DNA of 45,988 nucleotides from Clostridia bacterium (GCA_017396225.1 JAFQMP010000029.1:1-45988), one strand, 5' to 3'; counted from the stretch's first letter, positions 1 to 8,222 are shown. Numbers and translations: made by a program. The notes: generated by a model not told the origin, from the letters alone.

Positions 1-49
1 GTTTTCTCGCGGTGAAGGCGTAGTAACCTACGTCGAACCAAGAGAAAGC
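1..49. other. possible structured segment at window edge
   Basis: Bases 1-8 can pair with 42-49 (eight pairs including one G-U), enclosing a small CGTAG/CTACG hairpin at about 20-33. The strand is unknown. It could be the end of a structured RNA entering from the left, or chance pairing. No coding frame here is convincing. Confidence 0.2.
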
Positions 50-54
50 GCAGA

Positions 55-82
55 AAAGCCCACGGCAAATGCCGTGGGCTTT
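55..82 (-). terminator. intrinsic terminator after the msmX-type gene
   Basis: A perfect 12-bp inverted repeat with a 4-nt loop (AAAGCCCACGGC, AAAT, complement) lies 24 bases past the stop of the minus-strand ATPase gene. The T-tract is short in both directions, so it may act bidirectionally. Confidence 0.7.
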
Positions 83-105
83 GGTCTATCGCAAATATGC
101 GGTTA

Positions 106-1269
106 TCAGTGGACGATGCAGCGCTCGGTGTCCTTATCAAACACATGGACACGGGACATATCGATAGCCACTCTAATCTTGTCGCCGGAGCGGCTGGTAG
201 AGCGAGAGGATACGCGAGCAGTAATCTTAGTGGGCTCCTTCGGAATGGACTTGTTGGAGCCGTCCTCAACGACCTTATCAAAGCTGTTAAGGTAGAGGTA
301 AATCTCAGCGCCCATCAGCTCGGTAACGTCAACGTCAACGTCGATGCAGCTCTCAGGGAACATACCGAGGTGGCTGGGGTCATCGTGAATGCACTCAGGG
401 CGAATACCAACGATAACCTCCTTGCCGATGTACTCATCAAGCTGGCCATCTGCATTCTTCTCTGCAGGGAGTCTCAGCTCGTTGCCGTCAAAGCAGAAGA
501 AGATATCCTTGCTGTCCTTGGGCTGCTTAAGCGTACCGGGAACAAAGTTCATCTGAGGGGTGCCGATGAAGCCTGCGACGAAGATGTTGCAGGGCAGGTC
601 GTAGAGGTGCTGGGGGGTATCAACCTGCTGAATCAGGCCGTCCTTCATAACAACGATACGGGTTGCCATGGTCATAGCCTCGACCTGGTCGTGGGTAACG
701 TAGATGAAGGTGGTGCCAACGCTCTTGTGGAGCTTGGTCAGCTCAGTTCTCATCGTTGCACGGAGCTTTGCGTCCAGGTTGGAAAGCGGCTCGTCCAAAA
801 GGAATACCTTGGGGTTACGGACGATTGCACGACCGAGAGCTACACGCTGCTTCTGACCACCGGACATCGCCTTGGGCTTACGGTCAAGCAGGTGGGTGAT
901 ATCAAGAATACGGGCAGCCTCCTCAACGCGGCGCTTAATCTCCTCCTTGGGAGTCTTGCTGAGCTTCAGGCCAAACGCCATGTTATCAAACACGGTCATG
1001 TGGGGATAAAGCGCGTAGTTCTGGAACACCATCGCAATCTTACGATCCTTAGGTGCGATATCGTTTACAAGCTGGTCGCCGATGAAAAGCTCACCCTCGG
1101 TGATCTCCTCAAGGCCTGCGATCATACGCAGCGTAGTGGTCTTACCGCAACCGGAGGGACCAACGAATACGATAAACTCCTTATCCTTGATTTCAAGGTT
1201 GAAGTCAGAAACTGCGGTAACGCCGCCGGGATACTTCTTGTAAATGTGTCTGAGAGATAAGCTAGCCAT
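106..1269 (-). CDS. msmX: sugar ABC importer ATPase, MsmX/UgpC type
   Basis: This 387-residue protein is the ATP-hydrolysing subunit of carbohydrate importers of the CUT1 class. It has a Walker A GPSGCGKTT near residue 37, the signature MSGGQKQRVALGRAI, Walker B VFLLDEPLSNLD, and the long C-terminal regulatory/TOBE region typical of MalK/UgpC/MsmX. The ATG at 1269 is chosen because AAGGAGG lies just upstream; a longer reading frame lacks this. No permease or binding-protein genes adjoin it, and it has its own promoter and terminator. That fits the MsmX pattern in Bacillota, where one ATPase serves several sugar importers. Family assignment is firm; the substrates are inferred only as sugars. 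Confidence 0.93.
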   Translation of the reverse strand: MASLSLRHIYKKYPGGVTAVSDFNLEIKDKEFIVFVGPSGCGKTTTLRMIAGLEEITEGELFIGDQLVNDIAPKDRKIAMVFQNYALYPHMTVFDNMAFGLKLSKTPKEEIKRRVEEAARILDITHLLDRKPKAMSGGQKQRVALGRAIVRNPKVFLLDEPLSNLDAKLRATMRTELTKLHKSVGTTFIYVTHDQVEAMTMATRIVVMKDGLIQQVDTPQHLYDLPCNIFVAGFIGTPQMNFVPGTLKQPKDSKDIFFCFDGNELRLPAEKNADGQLDEYIGKEVIVGIRPECIHDDPSHLGMFPESCIDVDVDVTELMGAEIYLYLNSFDKVVEDGSNKSIPKEPTKITARVSSRSTSRSGDKIRVAIDMSRVHVFDKDTERCIVH

Positions 1270-1324
1270 GTAATCCTCCTTGTCAGGGCATAGTACGCCC
1301 ACAACATATATTTCTAATCGCTAT

Positions 1325-1330
1325 TATTAT
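1325..1330 (-). promoter_or_regulatory. -10 element upstream of msmX-type gene
   Basis: On the minus strand TATAAT occurs in the sequence GTTATAATA about 55 bases before the ATG. A -35 at a 17-base spacing would be TTCCCA, a weak match, so this promoter may need an activator. Confidence 0.45.
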
Positions 1331-1369
1331 AACAAATTTCGGTGTAGTTGGGAAGATGGCAAAACTACG

Positions 1370-1402
1370 AAAAAATTCTGCGCCGTTTATGCAACGTGCA
1401 CA
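1370..1402 (-). terminator. probable intrinsic terminator of tex
   Basis: Read on the minus strand, TGTGC-A-CGTT, loop GCATA, AACG-GCGCA forms a 9-pair stem with one bulge and one G-U pair, followed by AATTTTTTCG. It lies about 75 bases past the tex stop and before the next promoter. Confidence 0.55.
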
Positions 1403-1476
1403 ACAGGAGAGCTGTCATCTTCACGTTTTGCCCACAATCGGGCTTCATTTTATTGTTTTTGTTCAGTTATGAACGA

Positions 1477-3648
1477 TTACTGCTCGGTTTTAAGCGTTTT
1501 CATTGAAAGTGCGATACGCTTTTTTGCTACATCAACACTCAATACACGCACGCGGACAATGTCGCCGACCGACACCACGTCGCGCGGGTGCTTGACGAAT
1601 TTATCGGAAAGCTCGGAAATGTGCACAAGGCCGTCCTGATGCACGCCGATATCCACGAAGGCGCCAAAGTCAATGACGTTGCGCACCGTGCCTGTGAGCA
1701 TCTGCCCGGGCTTCAGGTCGGTCATTTCCAGCACGTCCTCGGAAAGAAGGGGCGGCTCAAAATCATCGCGCAAATCGCGACCCGGCTTCTGCAGCTCTGC
1801 CACAATGTCGTGCAGGGTGGGCTCACCGATGCCAAGCTCTGCTGCCAGCTTCGCGGCACCTGCCTTTGCTACCTGCTTGCCAAGCTCACCAAGCTTGCCG
1901 CCCAGCACGTCCTCACGCGTGTAGCCGAAGCGAGAGAGGAGCGCATAGGCCGCCTCATAGCTCTCGGGGTGAACGCCTGTATTATCCAGCATCTCGCGAG
2001 AGCCGGGGACACGCAGGAAGCCTGCACACTGCTCGTATGCCTTGGCACCGATGCGCGGCACCTTCAAAACCTCTGCACGCGTGCGGAATTCTCCGTTTTC
2101 CTCGCGATACTTAACAATATTCCTTGCGCTGACGGCATTGATGCCGGAGATATAGGAAAGCAGCGAATGAGAGGCCGTATTGAGGTCGACACCAACACGG
2201 TTGACACAGTCCTCGACAACACCTGACAGTGCCTCATCGAGGCGAGCAGGCTTCATATCGTGCTGATACTGACCGACACCGATTGCCTTGGGGTCAATTT
2301 TTACCAGCTCTGCAAGGGGGTCCTGCAAGCGGCGTGCAATCGACACGGCAGAGCGCTGCATAACATCAAATTCGGGAAATTCCTCAGCAGCCAGCTTAGA
2401 CGCAGAATAGACCGATGCGCCCGACTCACTGACAATGATATATTTGGTTTTTGCCTGCATTTCACGAAGCACGCCTGCGACAAATTTCTCGCTCTCGCGC
2501 GAGGCGGTGCCATTGCCGATTGCAACCACGTCAACGCCCCATTTGGTAATCAGGCGTTTCATCACGCGGGTTGCCTCCTCAGCGCGCCCCTTACCCTGCG
2601 TGGGGTAAATGACCGCGGTATCAAGCACCTTACCCGTAGCATCACAGACAGCAAGCTTGCAGCCGTGTGCGTAGCCGGGGTCGAAGCCCAGCACGACCTT
2701 GCCCTTAATAGGTGCCTGCATCAGCAGGTGCTGAAGGTTGTCCGAGAACAGGACAATCGCACCCTCGCAAGCGGCATCAAAGAGGTCGCTGCGGATTTCG
2801 CGCTCCACGGACGGGGCAATCAGACGCTCATAGCTATCGGTAATCGCGGCGGCAACATACTGCTTGGCAGGGCTGTCACCCTTTTTCATCACAAGGCTGA
2901 ACAGATAATTGAGGATAATGTCAGTGGGGACGGTCACGCTGACCTTCAAAAACTCCTCCTTTTCGCCGCGGTTGATTGCCAGCACGCGGTGCGAGGGAAT
3001 TTTGGCAACAGACTCAGAGTGGTCATAGTACTGTGCGTAGACAGAATCCTCCTCTTTTGCCTTCTTGGTTTCAATCATGCCGTGTGCTACGGTCAGGTTA
3101 CGGATACCCTTGCGGTACTCGGCATTATCGGAAATATCCTCTGCGAGGATATCCATTGCACCTGCAAAGGCTGCCTCAGGCGTTTCCACGCCCTTTTCCG
3201 CATCGACAAGCGAGGCGGCAAGCACCTCAAGCGCAGGCTCGTAAGTGGACTCCTGTGCCATCAATGCCTCGGCAAGCGGCGCGAGGCCGCGCTCTCTTGC
3301 CACAGATGCGCGTGTCTTGCGCTTGGGACGGAAGGGGCGGTAGATATCATCAATCTCGGTAATTGTTGCAGCGTTATCAATGGCGCGCTCAATCTCAGGC
3401 GTGAGCTTTTCCTGTGCGGCAATGAGGTTTTTGACCTCTGCACGGCGTGCCTCGATATTGCGCAGATACCTAAGGCGCTCCTCTAACTTGCGCAGCTGGG
3501 TGTCATCAAGCTCACCCGTGACCTCCTTGCGGTAGCGGGAGATAAAGGGAATGGTGTTGCCCTCGTCCATGAGCGCAACGGTGCGCTCAACCTGGTCGAC
3601 CCCCAACGACAGCTCCTTAGCCAGAATTTCAAAAATGCTTTGTGCCAT
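1477..3648 (-). CDS. tex: Tex-family RNA-binding transcription accessory protein
   Basis: At 723 residues it has the full family length. Visible in order: Tex N-terminal helical domain (to about 190), a YqgF/RNase H-like domain starting near 317 (VVLGFDPGYAHG), helix-hairpin-helix repeats around 490-560 (SGINAVSARNIVKYR, VPRIGAKAYEQ), and a C-terminal S1 RNA-binding domain at about 648-718 (GTVRNVIDFGAFVDIG). Tex proteins bind RNA and associate with transcription and translation; in Gram-positive species they affect toxin or stress gene expression. The ATG at 3648 follows AAAGGAAAAGG. It lies 23 bases behind the rsuA-like gene and is probably co-transcribed from its promoter. Confidence 0.95.
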   Translation of the reverse strand: MAQSIFEILAKELSLGVDQVERTVALMDEGNTIPFISRYRKEVTGELDDTQLRKLEERLRYLRNIEARRAEVKNLIAAQEKLTPEIERAIDNAATITEIDDIYRPFRPKRKTRASVARERGLAPLAEALMAQESTYEPALEVLAASLVDAEKGVETPEAAFAGAMDILAEDISDNAEYRKGIRNLTVAHGMIETKKAKEEDSVYAQYYDHSESVAKIPSHRVLAINRGEKEEFLKVSVTVPTDIILNYLFSLVMKKGDSPAKQYVAAAITDSYERLIAPSVEREIRSDLFDAACEGAIVLFSDNLQHLLMQAPIKGKVVLGFDPGYAHGCKLAVCDATGKVLDTAVIYPTQGKGRAEEATRVMKRLITKWGVDVVAIGNGTASRESEKFVAGVLREMQAKTKYIIVSESGASVYSASKLAAEEFPEFDVMQRSAVSIARRLQDPLAELVKIDPKAIGVGQYQHDMKPARLDEALSGVVEDCVNRVGVDLNTASHSLLSYISGINAVSARNIVKYREENGEFRTRAEVLKVPRIGAKAYEQCAGFLRVPGSREMLDNTGVHPESYEAAYALLSRFGYTREDVLGGKLGELGKQVAKAGAAKLAAELGIGEPTLHDIVAELQKPGRDLRDDFEPPLLSEDVLEMTDLKPGQMLTGTVRNVIDFGAFVDIGVHQDGLVHISELSDKFVKHPRDVVSVGDIVRVRVLSVDVAKKRIALSMKTLKTEQ

Positions 3649-3671
3649 GGTAATACCTTTTCCTTTGGACT

Positions 3672-4382
3672 TTATTTTGCAGCCTCAAGTAAGGCTGTTT
3701 CTTCTTCTTTTGTGAGCGCGCGCCACGCGCCGCGCGGCAAATCCGCGGGCAACGTGAGGGGCCCGAAGCTGATGCGCTCCAGTGATGTAATCTGGTTGTG
3801 CAGCGCTTGCATCATACGCTTAATCTGATGATATTTACCCTCTACGAGGGTAATCACACCACTTTTGCCAGCCGCATCAAGAACGATATCGGCAGGCTTG
3901 GTTTCGTAGCCGTCCTCCAATGTGAGCCCCTCGCGAAAGCGTGCGCACTCCTCCTCTGTCAAGGGGAATTTGACGGTAAAGCGGTAGCGCTTTTCCACGT
4001 GACGGCGGGGGGAGAGGAGCCTGTGCGCGGTATCGCCGTCATCGGTAAGGAGCATCAGCCCCTCGGTATTCTTATCCAGTCTGCCACAGGGGAAAAGCCC
4101 CAACACGGTATATTTTGGGGGGAGCAGCGTGAGCACTGTCGGCTCTCTGCCGTCCTCGGTGGCACTGACGTAGCCCGTGGGCTTATTGAGCAGAATATAA
4201 TAATGCTCACGGTAAAGGACAGGTTCGCCGCGATAGGATACCGCATCGCGCGTGGGATCAATCTGCATATCCGCCCTTTTGGCAGGCACGCCACCCACCA
4301 GCACCTGTCCTGCACGCACTGCCCTTCCCGCCTCGCTGCGCGTGGCGGTTGCCGTCACCGCAAGAAACTTATCCAGCCGCAT
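3672..4382 (-). CDS. 16S rRNA pseudouridine synthase, RsuA/RluB family
   Basis: The 236-residue protein has an N-terminal S4 RNA-binding domain (MRLDKFLAVTATATRSEA) and the catalytic region with the motif GRLDKNTEGLMLLT, whose Asp is the family nucleophile. Members convert one uridine in 16S or 23S rRNA to pseudouridine; the size and the single S4 domain favour the RsuA (16S U516) subgroup. The start at 4382 follows AAAGGGGAG. A strong promoter lies 35-63 bases upstream. It leads a two-gene unit with tex. The exact rRNA target is inferred. Confidence 0.88.
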   Translation of the reverse strand: MRLDKFLAVTATATRSEAGRAVRAGQVLVGGVPAKRADMQIDPTRDAVSYRGEPVLYREHYYILLNKPTGYVSATEDGREPTVLTLLPPKYTVLGLFPCGRLDKNTEGLMLLTDDGDTAHRLLSPRRHVEKRYRFTVKFPLTEEECARFREGLTLEDGYETKPADIVLDAAGKSGVITLVEGKYHQIKRMMQALHNQITSLERISFGPLTLPADLPRGAWRALTKEEETALLEAAK

Positions 4383-4416
4383 AAGTGCTCCCCTTTCCTT
4401 TAGATATATCTTATAT

Positions 4417-4445
4417 ATTATAGCATATATTTTATATTTTGTAAA
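4417..4445 (-). promoter_or_regulatory. promoter of rsuA-like/tex unit
   Basis: On the minus strand TTTACA (4440-4445) and TATAAT (4417-4422) are separated by exactly 17 bases, with a TGC extension before the -10. The surrounding sequence is strongly AT-rich. Confidence 0.85.
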
Positions 4446-4482
4446 GGGGGCGACCCTTTCTTTCGGGAATTTTTTGCAAGAA

Positions 4483-4514
4483 AAAAGAGCAAGCACGTCG
4501 TGCTTGCTCTTTTG
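4483..4514 (-). terminator. intrinsic terminator of the regulator-htrA-mgtC unit
   Basis: A near-perfect inverted repeat (AAAAGAGCAAGCAC and its complement around a very short loop) is followed by six T on the minus strand, 11 bases past the last mgtC stop. Confidence 0.85.
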
Positions 4515-4524
4515 AAAGCATCAA

Positions 4525-5226
4525 TTAAAGCTCCTCAACCGACACAACACCCTCAATGCCCGAAAGCGCTGTCATCAGCTTATCGTGCGAGAACTTGCGG
4601 GGCAGGTCAAGGGAGAAAATGGCACAGGGATTCTGCGAGGCAGCACCCGACTTGGTGACCTGCAGGTCGCTGACGCCAACGTGGTGCAGGCGGAGATACT
4701 CGCTCATCTGTACAAGACTGTCATTTTCCTTATACTCTATGTAAAGGTTCAAGGTGCGCGAGGTGGACATAATGAAATACTCAAAGCGGGAAAGGAACAT
4801 CTCCGCAACAAGGACAAGCGCGGTGGCAATCAGCGCAGCCTCCACAAAGCCCGCACCGACCGAAAGACCGACAATGGCGGTGGCAAAAAGGCCTGCAGCA
4901 GTAGTCAAGCCCTTGACCTGACGGCGCTTGGTGACGATAATCGTGCCTGCACCGATAAAGCCCATACCTGCGATAACCTGTGCTCCCAGACGGGCAAGGT
5001 CGGTGAACCAGCCCATATGGAGATAGAGGTACTGGCTGGTGAGAGTGGTCATCGAGGCACCCAGACAAATGAGAATGTGCGTGCGGAAGCCCGCAGGACG
5101 GCGCTTGGACTCGCGCTCGATACCGATAATGCCGCCGCAGACAACAGCAAGCAGCATACGCAGAACAGCACCCCAGAAATGGAAGTTGCCGTCCGAAAAA
5201 CGAATGATTGTTAACAGTTCAGACAT
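4525..5226 (-). CDS. MgtC/SapB family membrane protein (copy 1)
   Basis: This 233-residue protein has a short N-terminal helix followed by the conserved membrane core: GGIIGIERESKRRPAGFRTHILICLGA, then GMGFIGAGTIIV and VKGLTTAAGLFATAIVGLSVGAGF, about four or five transmembrane segments. A soluble C-terminal ACT-like domain covers roughly 150-233. Family members are linked to growth at low magnesium, acid tolerance and virulence in several bacteria; the biochemical activity is unsettled. The ATG at 5226 follows AAGGAGGAG, 14 bases after copy 2. It is the last gene of a four-gene unit. Confidence 0.9.
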   Translation of the reverse strand: MSELLTIIRFSDGNFHFWGAVLRMLLAVVCGGIIGIERESKRRPAGFRTHILICLGASMTTLTSQYLYLHMGWFTDLARLGAQVIAGMGFIGAGTIIVTKRRQVKGLTTAAGLFATAIVGLSVGAGFVEAALIATALVLVAEMFLSRFEYFIMSTSRTLNLYIEYKENDSLVQMSEYLRLHHVGVSDLQVTKSGAASQNPCAIFSLDLPRKFSHDKLMTALSGIEGVVSVEEL

Positions 5227-5240
5227 TTGCGTGCTCCTCC

Positions 5241-5978
5241 TTACAGTTCTTCAATCGAGCGCACGTTCTCCACACCCGCCACAACCGCAAGCGCAGTGGC
5301 GTGCGACATACGCTTCGGCAAGCGCACCGAGAAAACGGCACTCTGGCTGGCGCTCGCGTTCTGCTTGTGAATTTCAACATCAAAGATGCGGATATCCTGT
5401 GCCTTGATTGCCGAAATCACAGCGCCGACATCGTCCATATGAAGGAACTCGATGTACAAATTGATATTGCGCGCACGCGCCATAATAAAGCGCTCAATAT
5501 GATTGAAAATGGTAATTGTTGCAATGATAAGCAGACAACCGATAGCTGCGCCTTCCACAAAGCCCGCACCGATGCAAAGGCCCATGCAAGCCGATGCCCA
5601 AAGGCCCACGGCGGTGGTCAGACCCTTGACCTGCTGGCGACCCGTGACGATAATTGTGCCCGCGCCAAGGAAGCCGATACCGTTGATAATCTGCGCGCCA
5701 AAACGCGATACATCGGTATACTTATTGCCGCCGCCAACCAGCGTCACATCAGTCCAATAGGTGCCGACCATCATTGTCAGATACTGGCTGATGAGCATCG
5801 TCAGCGTTGCTGACATACAAACGAGCATATATGTACGGAAGCCTGCGGGGCGGCGCTTTTTGCCGCGCTCCAGGCCAATACAGCCGCCACAGAAGGCCGC
5901 CACCGACAGGCGAAAGAGCGCTATCCACACTGCATTGTTTTCGGTAATTTCACGCAGTGGATTCAAAAATTCAAGCAT
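5241..5978 (-). CDS. MgtC/SapB family membrane protein (copy 2)
   Basis: This 245-residue paralogue of the next gene has the same order: N-terminal helix, GCIGLERGKKRRPAGFRTYM, GIGFLGAGTIIV, VKGLTTAVGLWASACMGL, then a soluble ACT-like C-terminal domain. It differs by about ten extra residues in the segment between the conserved blocks (VGGGNKYTDVSRFGAQ). The start at 5978 follows AAAGGAG, 21 bases after the protease gene. The two copies could form a mixed oligomer or respond to different signals. Function beyond the family is not visible. Confidence 0.9.
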   Translation of the reverse strand: MLEFLNPLREITENNAVWIALFRLSVAAFCGGCIGLERGKKRRPAGFRTYMLVCMSATLTMLISQYLTMMVGTYWTDVTLVGGGNKYTDVSRFGAQIINGIGFLGAGTIIVTGRQQVKGLTTAVGLWASACMGLCIGAGFVEGAAIGCLLIIATITIFNHIERFIMARARNINLYIEFLHMDDVGAVISAIKAQDIRIFDVEIHKQNASASQSAVFSVRLPKRMSHATALAVVAGVENVRSIEEL

Positions 5979-5999
5979 GAAAAGTTCTCCTTTCGCGGG

Positions 6000-7295
6000 T
6001 TAACCCTGAACAAGGGTAATTTCAACGGTTTTTTCGATGTAGTCACCACCGTCGGGGCGCAGCAGCGTCACGCGGACACTTTCCCCCGCCTGATGACGGT
6101 TGATTTCACCGATAACATCATAGATATGATACATACGCAAGCCATTGACCTTGATGATAATGTCGCCGGGCTTAATCTTGCCAATCGCACCCAGCCCACT
6201 GACCTCGGTCACATAGACGCCGTCACGAGGCATCTGGAAATAGCCCTGCACCTCGGTGGGGGATTCCAGCAGCTCCTCCGCCTTAGGGTCGGAATACCAG
6301 TAGCCGCCCTTCAGGCCGCGTCCCGTCACGCCAAGGAGCGTGCGGCCCGATGCAATCGGGTTTTCGCCTGTGAACTTACCCGTGGCAATGATTGCGTCAA
6401 CGATGATTTTTGCGCCGTCAATCGGGAGCGCAAAGCCAACACCCTGTACCGGCAGACCGTTGTTGGTGTACGCCTGCTTGAGTGCCACGATGCCGATAAC
6501 CTCGCCGTACATATTGGCAAGCGGGCCGCCCGAATTGCCGTTGTTTACAGCTGTATCGGTCTGAATGACCGTCAGTTTTTTGGCAACGGTTTGGTCGCTG
6601 TTTTTTATACTGAGGATACGGTTGGTATAGGAAACCTTGCCGAAGGTGGCGGTTCCGCTGTACTCAAGGCTGTGCGGCGTGCCGACAGCCACAACGTCCT
6701 CACCAACCAAAAGGGTGGCAGAGGTGCCGATTTTGGCTGCGACAAGGTCGGTTTTATCAATTTTCAAGACGGCAATATCTGCCGCCTCATCGCTGCCGAC
6801 GAGGACGGCATCAAACGCCTCCCCCGACGGAAGCACAACCTGTATTTCCAGCGCGTCATCAATGACGTGATGATTGGTGCAGATATAGCCGTCCGCGCGG
6901 TAAACAAAGCCTGAGCCGATGCCCTGCCCCTCCTTATGCTTGACCGAAACAGTCACGGTAGAGGCACGGACGACGTCTGCCGCCTCCGCAGGAGTCAGCA
7001 GCTTTCCGTCGCTCCCCTCCTCGCGAACGTAAATGGTACGCTCGTGCGTCACGGTGCGGTAAATGCTGATGCCCGCCTCACCGACAAAAAGTAATACCAT
7101 CAAGAGTGCCAGTGTCACCGCCACAACGGCGCCAAAAACAATATAAAAGCGACCCGCGCTGCGTTTCGCCTTCGGCGCCGCGACAGGCGGTGCGCCGAAC
7201 TGCCAGCGAAGCGGCGGCTCCCCTACAGGCTCGCCCGCGTCATGTCCGACGGTATCGGGATTTTCCGCAGAGGCCCGATAATCCTTTTCTTCCAT
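6000..7295 (-). CDS. HtrA/DegP-type membrane-anchored serine protease
   Basis: The 431-residue protein has a cytoplasmic N-terminus of about 48 residues, one transmembrane helix at about 50-72, a trypsin-like S1C domain and one PDZ domain (about 318-425). The catalytic triad is intact: His143 in TNHHVI, Asp173 in AADIAVLKI, Ser255 in NNGNSGGPL. Such proteases degrade or refold damaged envelope proteins outside the membrane. The ATG at 7295 is preferred over an upstream TTG because AAAGGAG sits just before it. The gene is 33 bases behind the regulator and 21 bases before mgtC copy 2, so envelope stress is the likely theme of the unit. Confidence 0.93.
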   Translation of the reverse strand: MEEKDYRASAENPDTVGHDAGEPVGEPPLRWQFGAPPVAAPKAKRSAGRFYIVFGAVVAVTLALLMVLLFVGEAGISIYRTVTHERTIYVREEGSDGKLLTPAEAADVVRASTVTVSVKHKEGQGIGSGFVYRADGYICTNHHVIDDALEIQVVLPSGEAFDAVLVGSDEAADIAVLKIDKTDLVAAKIGTSATLLVGEDVVAVGTPHSLEYSGTATFGKVSYTNRILSIKNSDQTVAKKLTVIQTDTAVNNGNSGGPLANMYGEVIGIVALKQAYTNNGLPVQGVGFALPIDGAKIIVDAIIATGKFTGENPIASGRTLLGVTGRGLKGGYWYSDPKAEELLESPTEVQGYFQMPRDGVYVTEVSGLGAIGKIKPGDIIIKVNGLRMYHIYDVIGEINRHQAGESVRVTLLRPDGGDYIEKTVEITLVQG

Positions 7296-7328
7296 TGCTG
7301 CTCCTTTCAACCGATAAGTCGGTTGCGG

Positions 7329-8018
7329 TTATTTCAATTCAAACTTATAGCCGATGCCCCAGACGGTGCTGAGCGCCCATTTTTCCGAAACGCCCTTCAG
7401 CTTTTCGCGCAGACGCTTGATATGTACGTCAACCGTGCGGCTGTCACCGAGGAAGGCAAAATCCCACACGTGCTCAAGAAGCTGCTCACGGCTGAACACG
7501 CGGTTAGGGTTTGCAGCAAGGCAATAAAGAAGCTGCAGCTCCTTGGGCGGAATTTCCACCTTGGCACCGCCAAGCTTCAGCTCAAAGCGCTCACGACTGA
7601 TTTCAAAATTGTCGTACCTGATAACATCATTCACGGCGCGCTCACTGCTCTGCTGCACACGACGCAGAATTGCCTTGACGCGCGCGGCAACCAGTGGCAA
7701 ATCAAAGGGAATTGTCAGGACGTCGTCAGCCCCCTCCTCCAACGCGGTCACGGCATCAAAGGTGTCATTCTCCCCCGCCATCATCAGAATCGGGGCATCG
7801 GATTCACGGCGCAGCTCGGAAAGAACCTGCATGCCGTCCTTCACGGGCAACGGTGCGCGCAGCAAAAGTGCCGCAGGCTCTATGCTCTTGAAAACCGACA
7901 CACACTGGGCGCCGTCCTGCGCTGTTACGACCGCAAAGCCGACAGCCTCAAAATACGCACGCAGCGCTTCACATACGCCAAGGTCAGCGTCCGCAACCAG
8001 AAGCGTTTTTTCTGCCAT
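7329..8018 (-). CDS. OmpR-family regulator with degenerate receiver
   Basis: This 229-residue protein has a receiver-like domain (1-115) and a winged-helix DNA-binding domain (about 130-229, with NRVFSREQLLEHVW and RTVDVHIKRLREKL). Aligned by eye with PhoB-like receivers, the phosphorylated Asp is Arg54 (LLLRAPLP), the conserved Thr/Ser is Ala81, and the conserved Lys is Ile103 (LTIPF). Only part of the acidic pocket remains (ADAD, 9-12). It therefore probably works without phosphorylation, and no histidine kinase gene is nearby. The DNA-binding half looks intact. The start at 8018 follows GGGAGGA. It heads the unit with htrA and two mgtC genes, which it may control. Confidence 0.9.
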   Translation of the reverse strand: MAEKTLLVADADLGVCEALRAYFEAVGFAVVTAQDGAQCVSVFKSIEPAALLLRAPLPVKDGMQVLSELRRESDAPILMMAGENDTFDAVTALEEGADDVLTIPFDLPLVAARVKAILRRVQQSSERAVNDVIRYDNFEISRERFELKLGGAKVEIPPKELQLLYCLAANPNRVFSREQLLEHVWDFAFLGDSRTVDVHIKRLREKLKGVSEKWALSTVWGIGYKFELK

Positions 8019-8081
8019 GTTGATTCCTCCCACAGATGATGCTTGCCCCACACACAAGCGAGGCAAATATAATTATTAACT

Positions 8082-8110
8082 ATTATATCACATTTTTTAG
8101 GGCTTGAAAA
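8082..8110 (-). promoter_or_regulatory. promoter of the regulator-htrA-mgtC unit
   Basis: On the minus strand TTTTCA (8105-8110), 17 bases, TATAAT (8082-8087). The -35 matches consensus at four of six bases. The AT-rich leader of about 60 bases to the ATG could hold operator sites, but no clear repeat is seen. Confidence 0.7.
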
Positions 8111-8159
8111 GTCCTTTTCTGAAAAAAGTGTAACATTATTATTATTTTCAAAAATGCCC

Positions 8160-8188
8160 TTGCAAAACCTACCGCTTTGCGGTATAAT
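8160..8188 (+). promoter_or_regulatory. promoter of ychF-trmB
   Basis: TTGCAA (8160-8165), 17 bases, TATAAT (8183-8188), with the ychF ribosome site AAGGAGG shortly after. It is divergent from the regulator promoter about 50 bases away. Confidence 0.85.
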
Positions 8189-8222
8189 GAAATTTATGAT
8201 TATCCTTCAAGGAGGACGTTTT

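Noticed and set aside
1303..1476. Possible small gene or RNA between msmX and tex
   Set aside because: The stretch is explained by a probable tex terminator and the msmX promoter; no small frame has a ribosome site.
2260..3486. Long open plus-strand frame opposite tex
   Set aside because: It mirrors the codon pattern of the minus-strand tex gene, has no ribosome site, and its translation has no recognisable motif, while tex is complete.
7329..8018. Treating the regulator as half of an ordinary two-component pair
   Set aside because: The phosphorylation site is Arg, the conserved Lys is gone, and no histidine kinase gene is adjacent.
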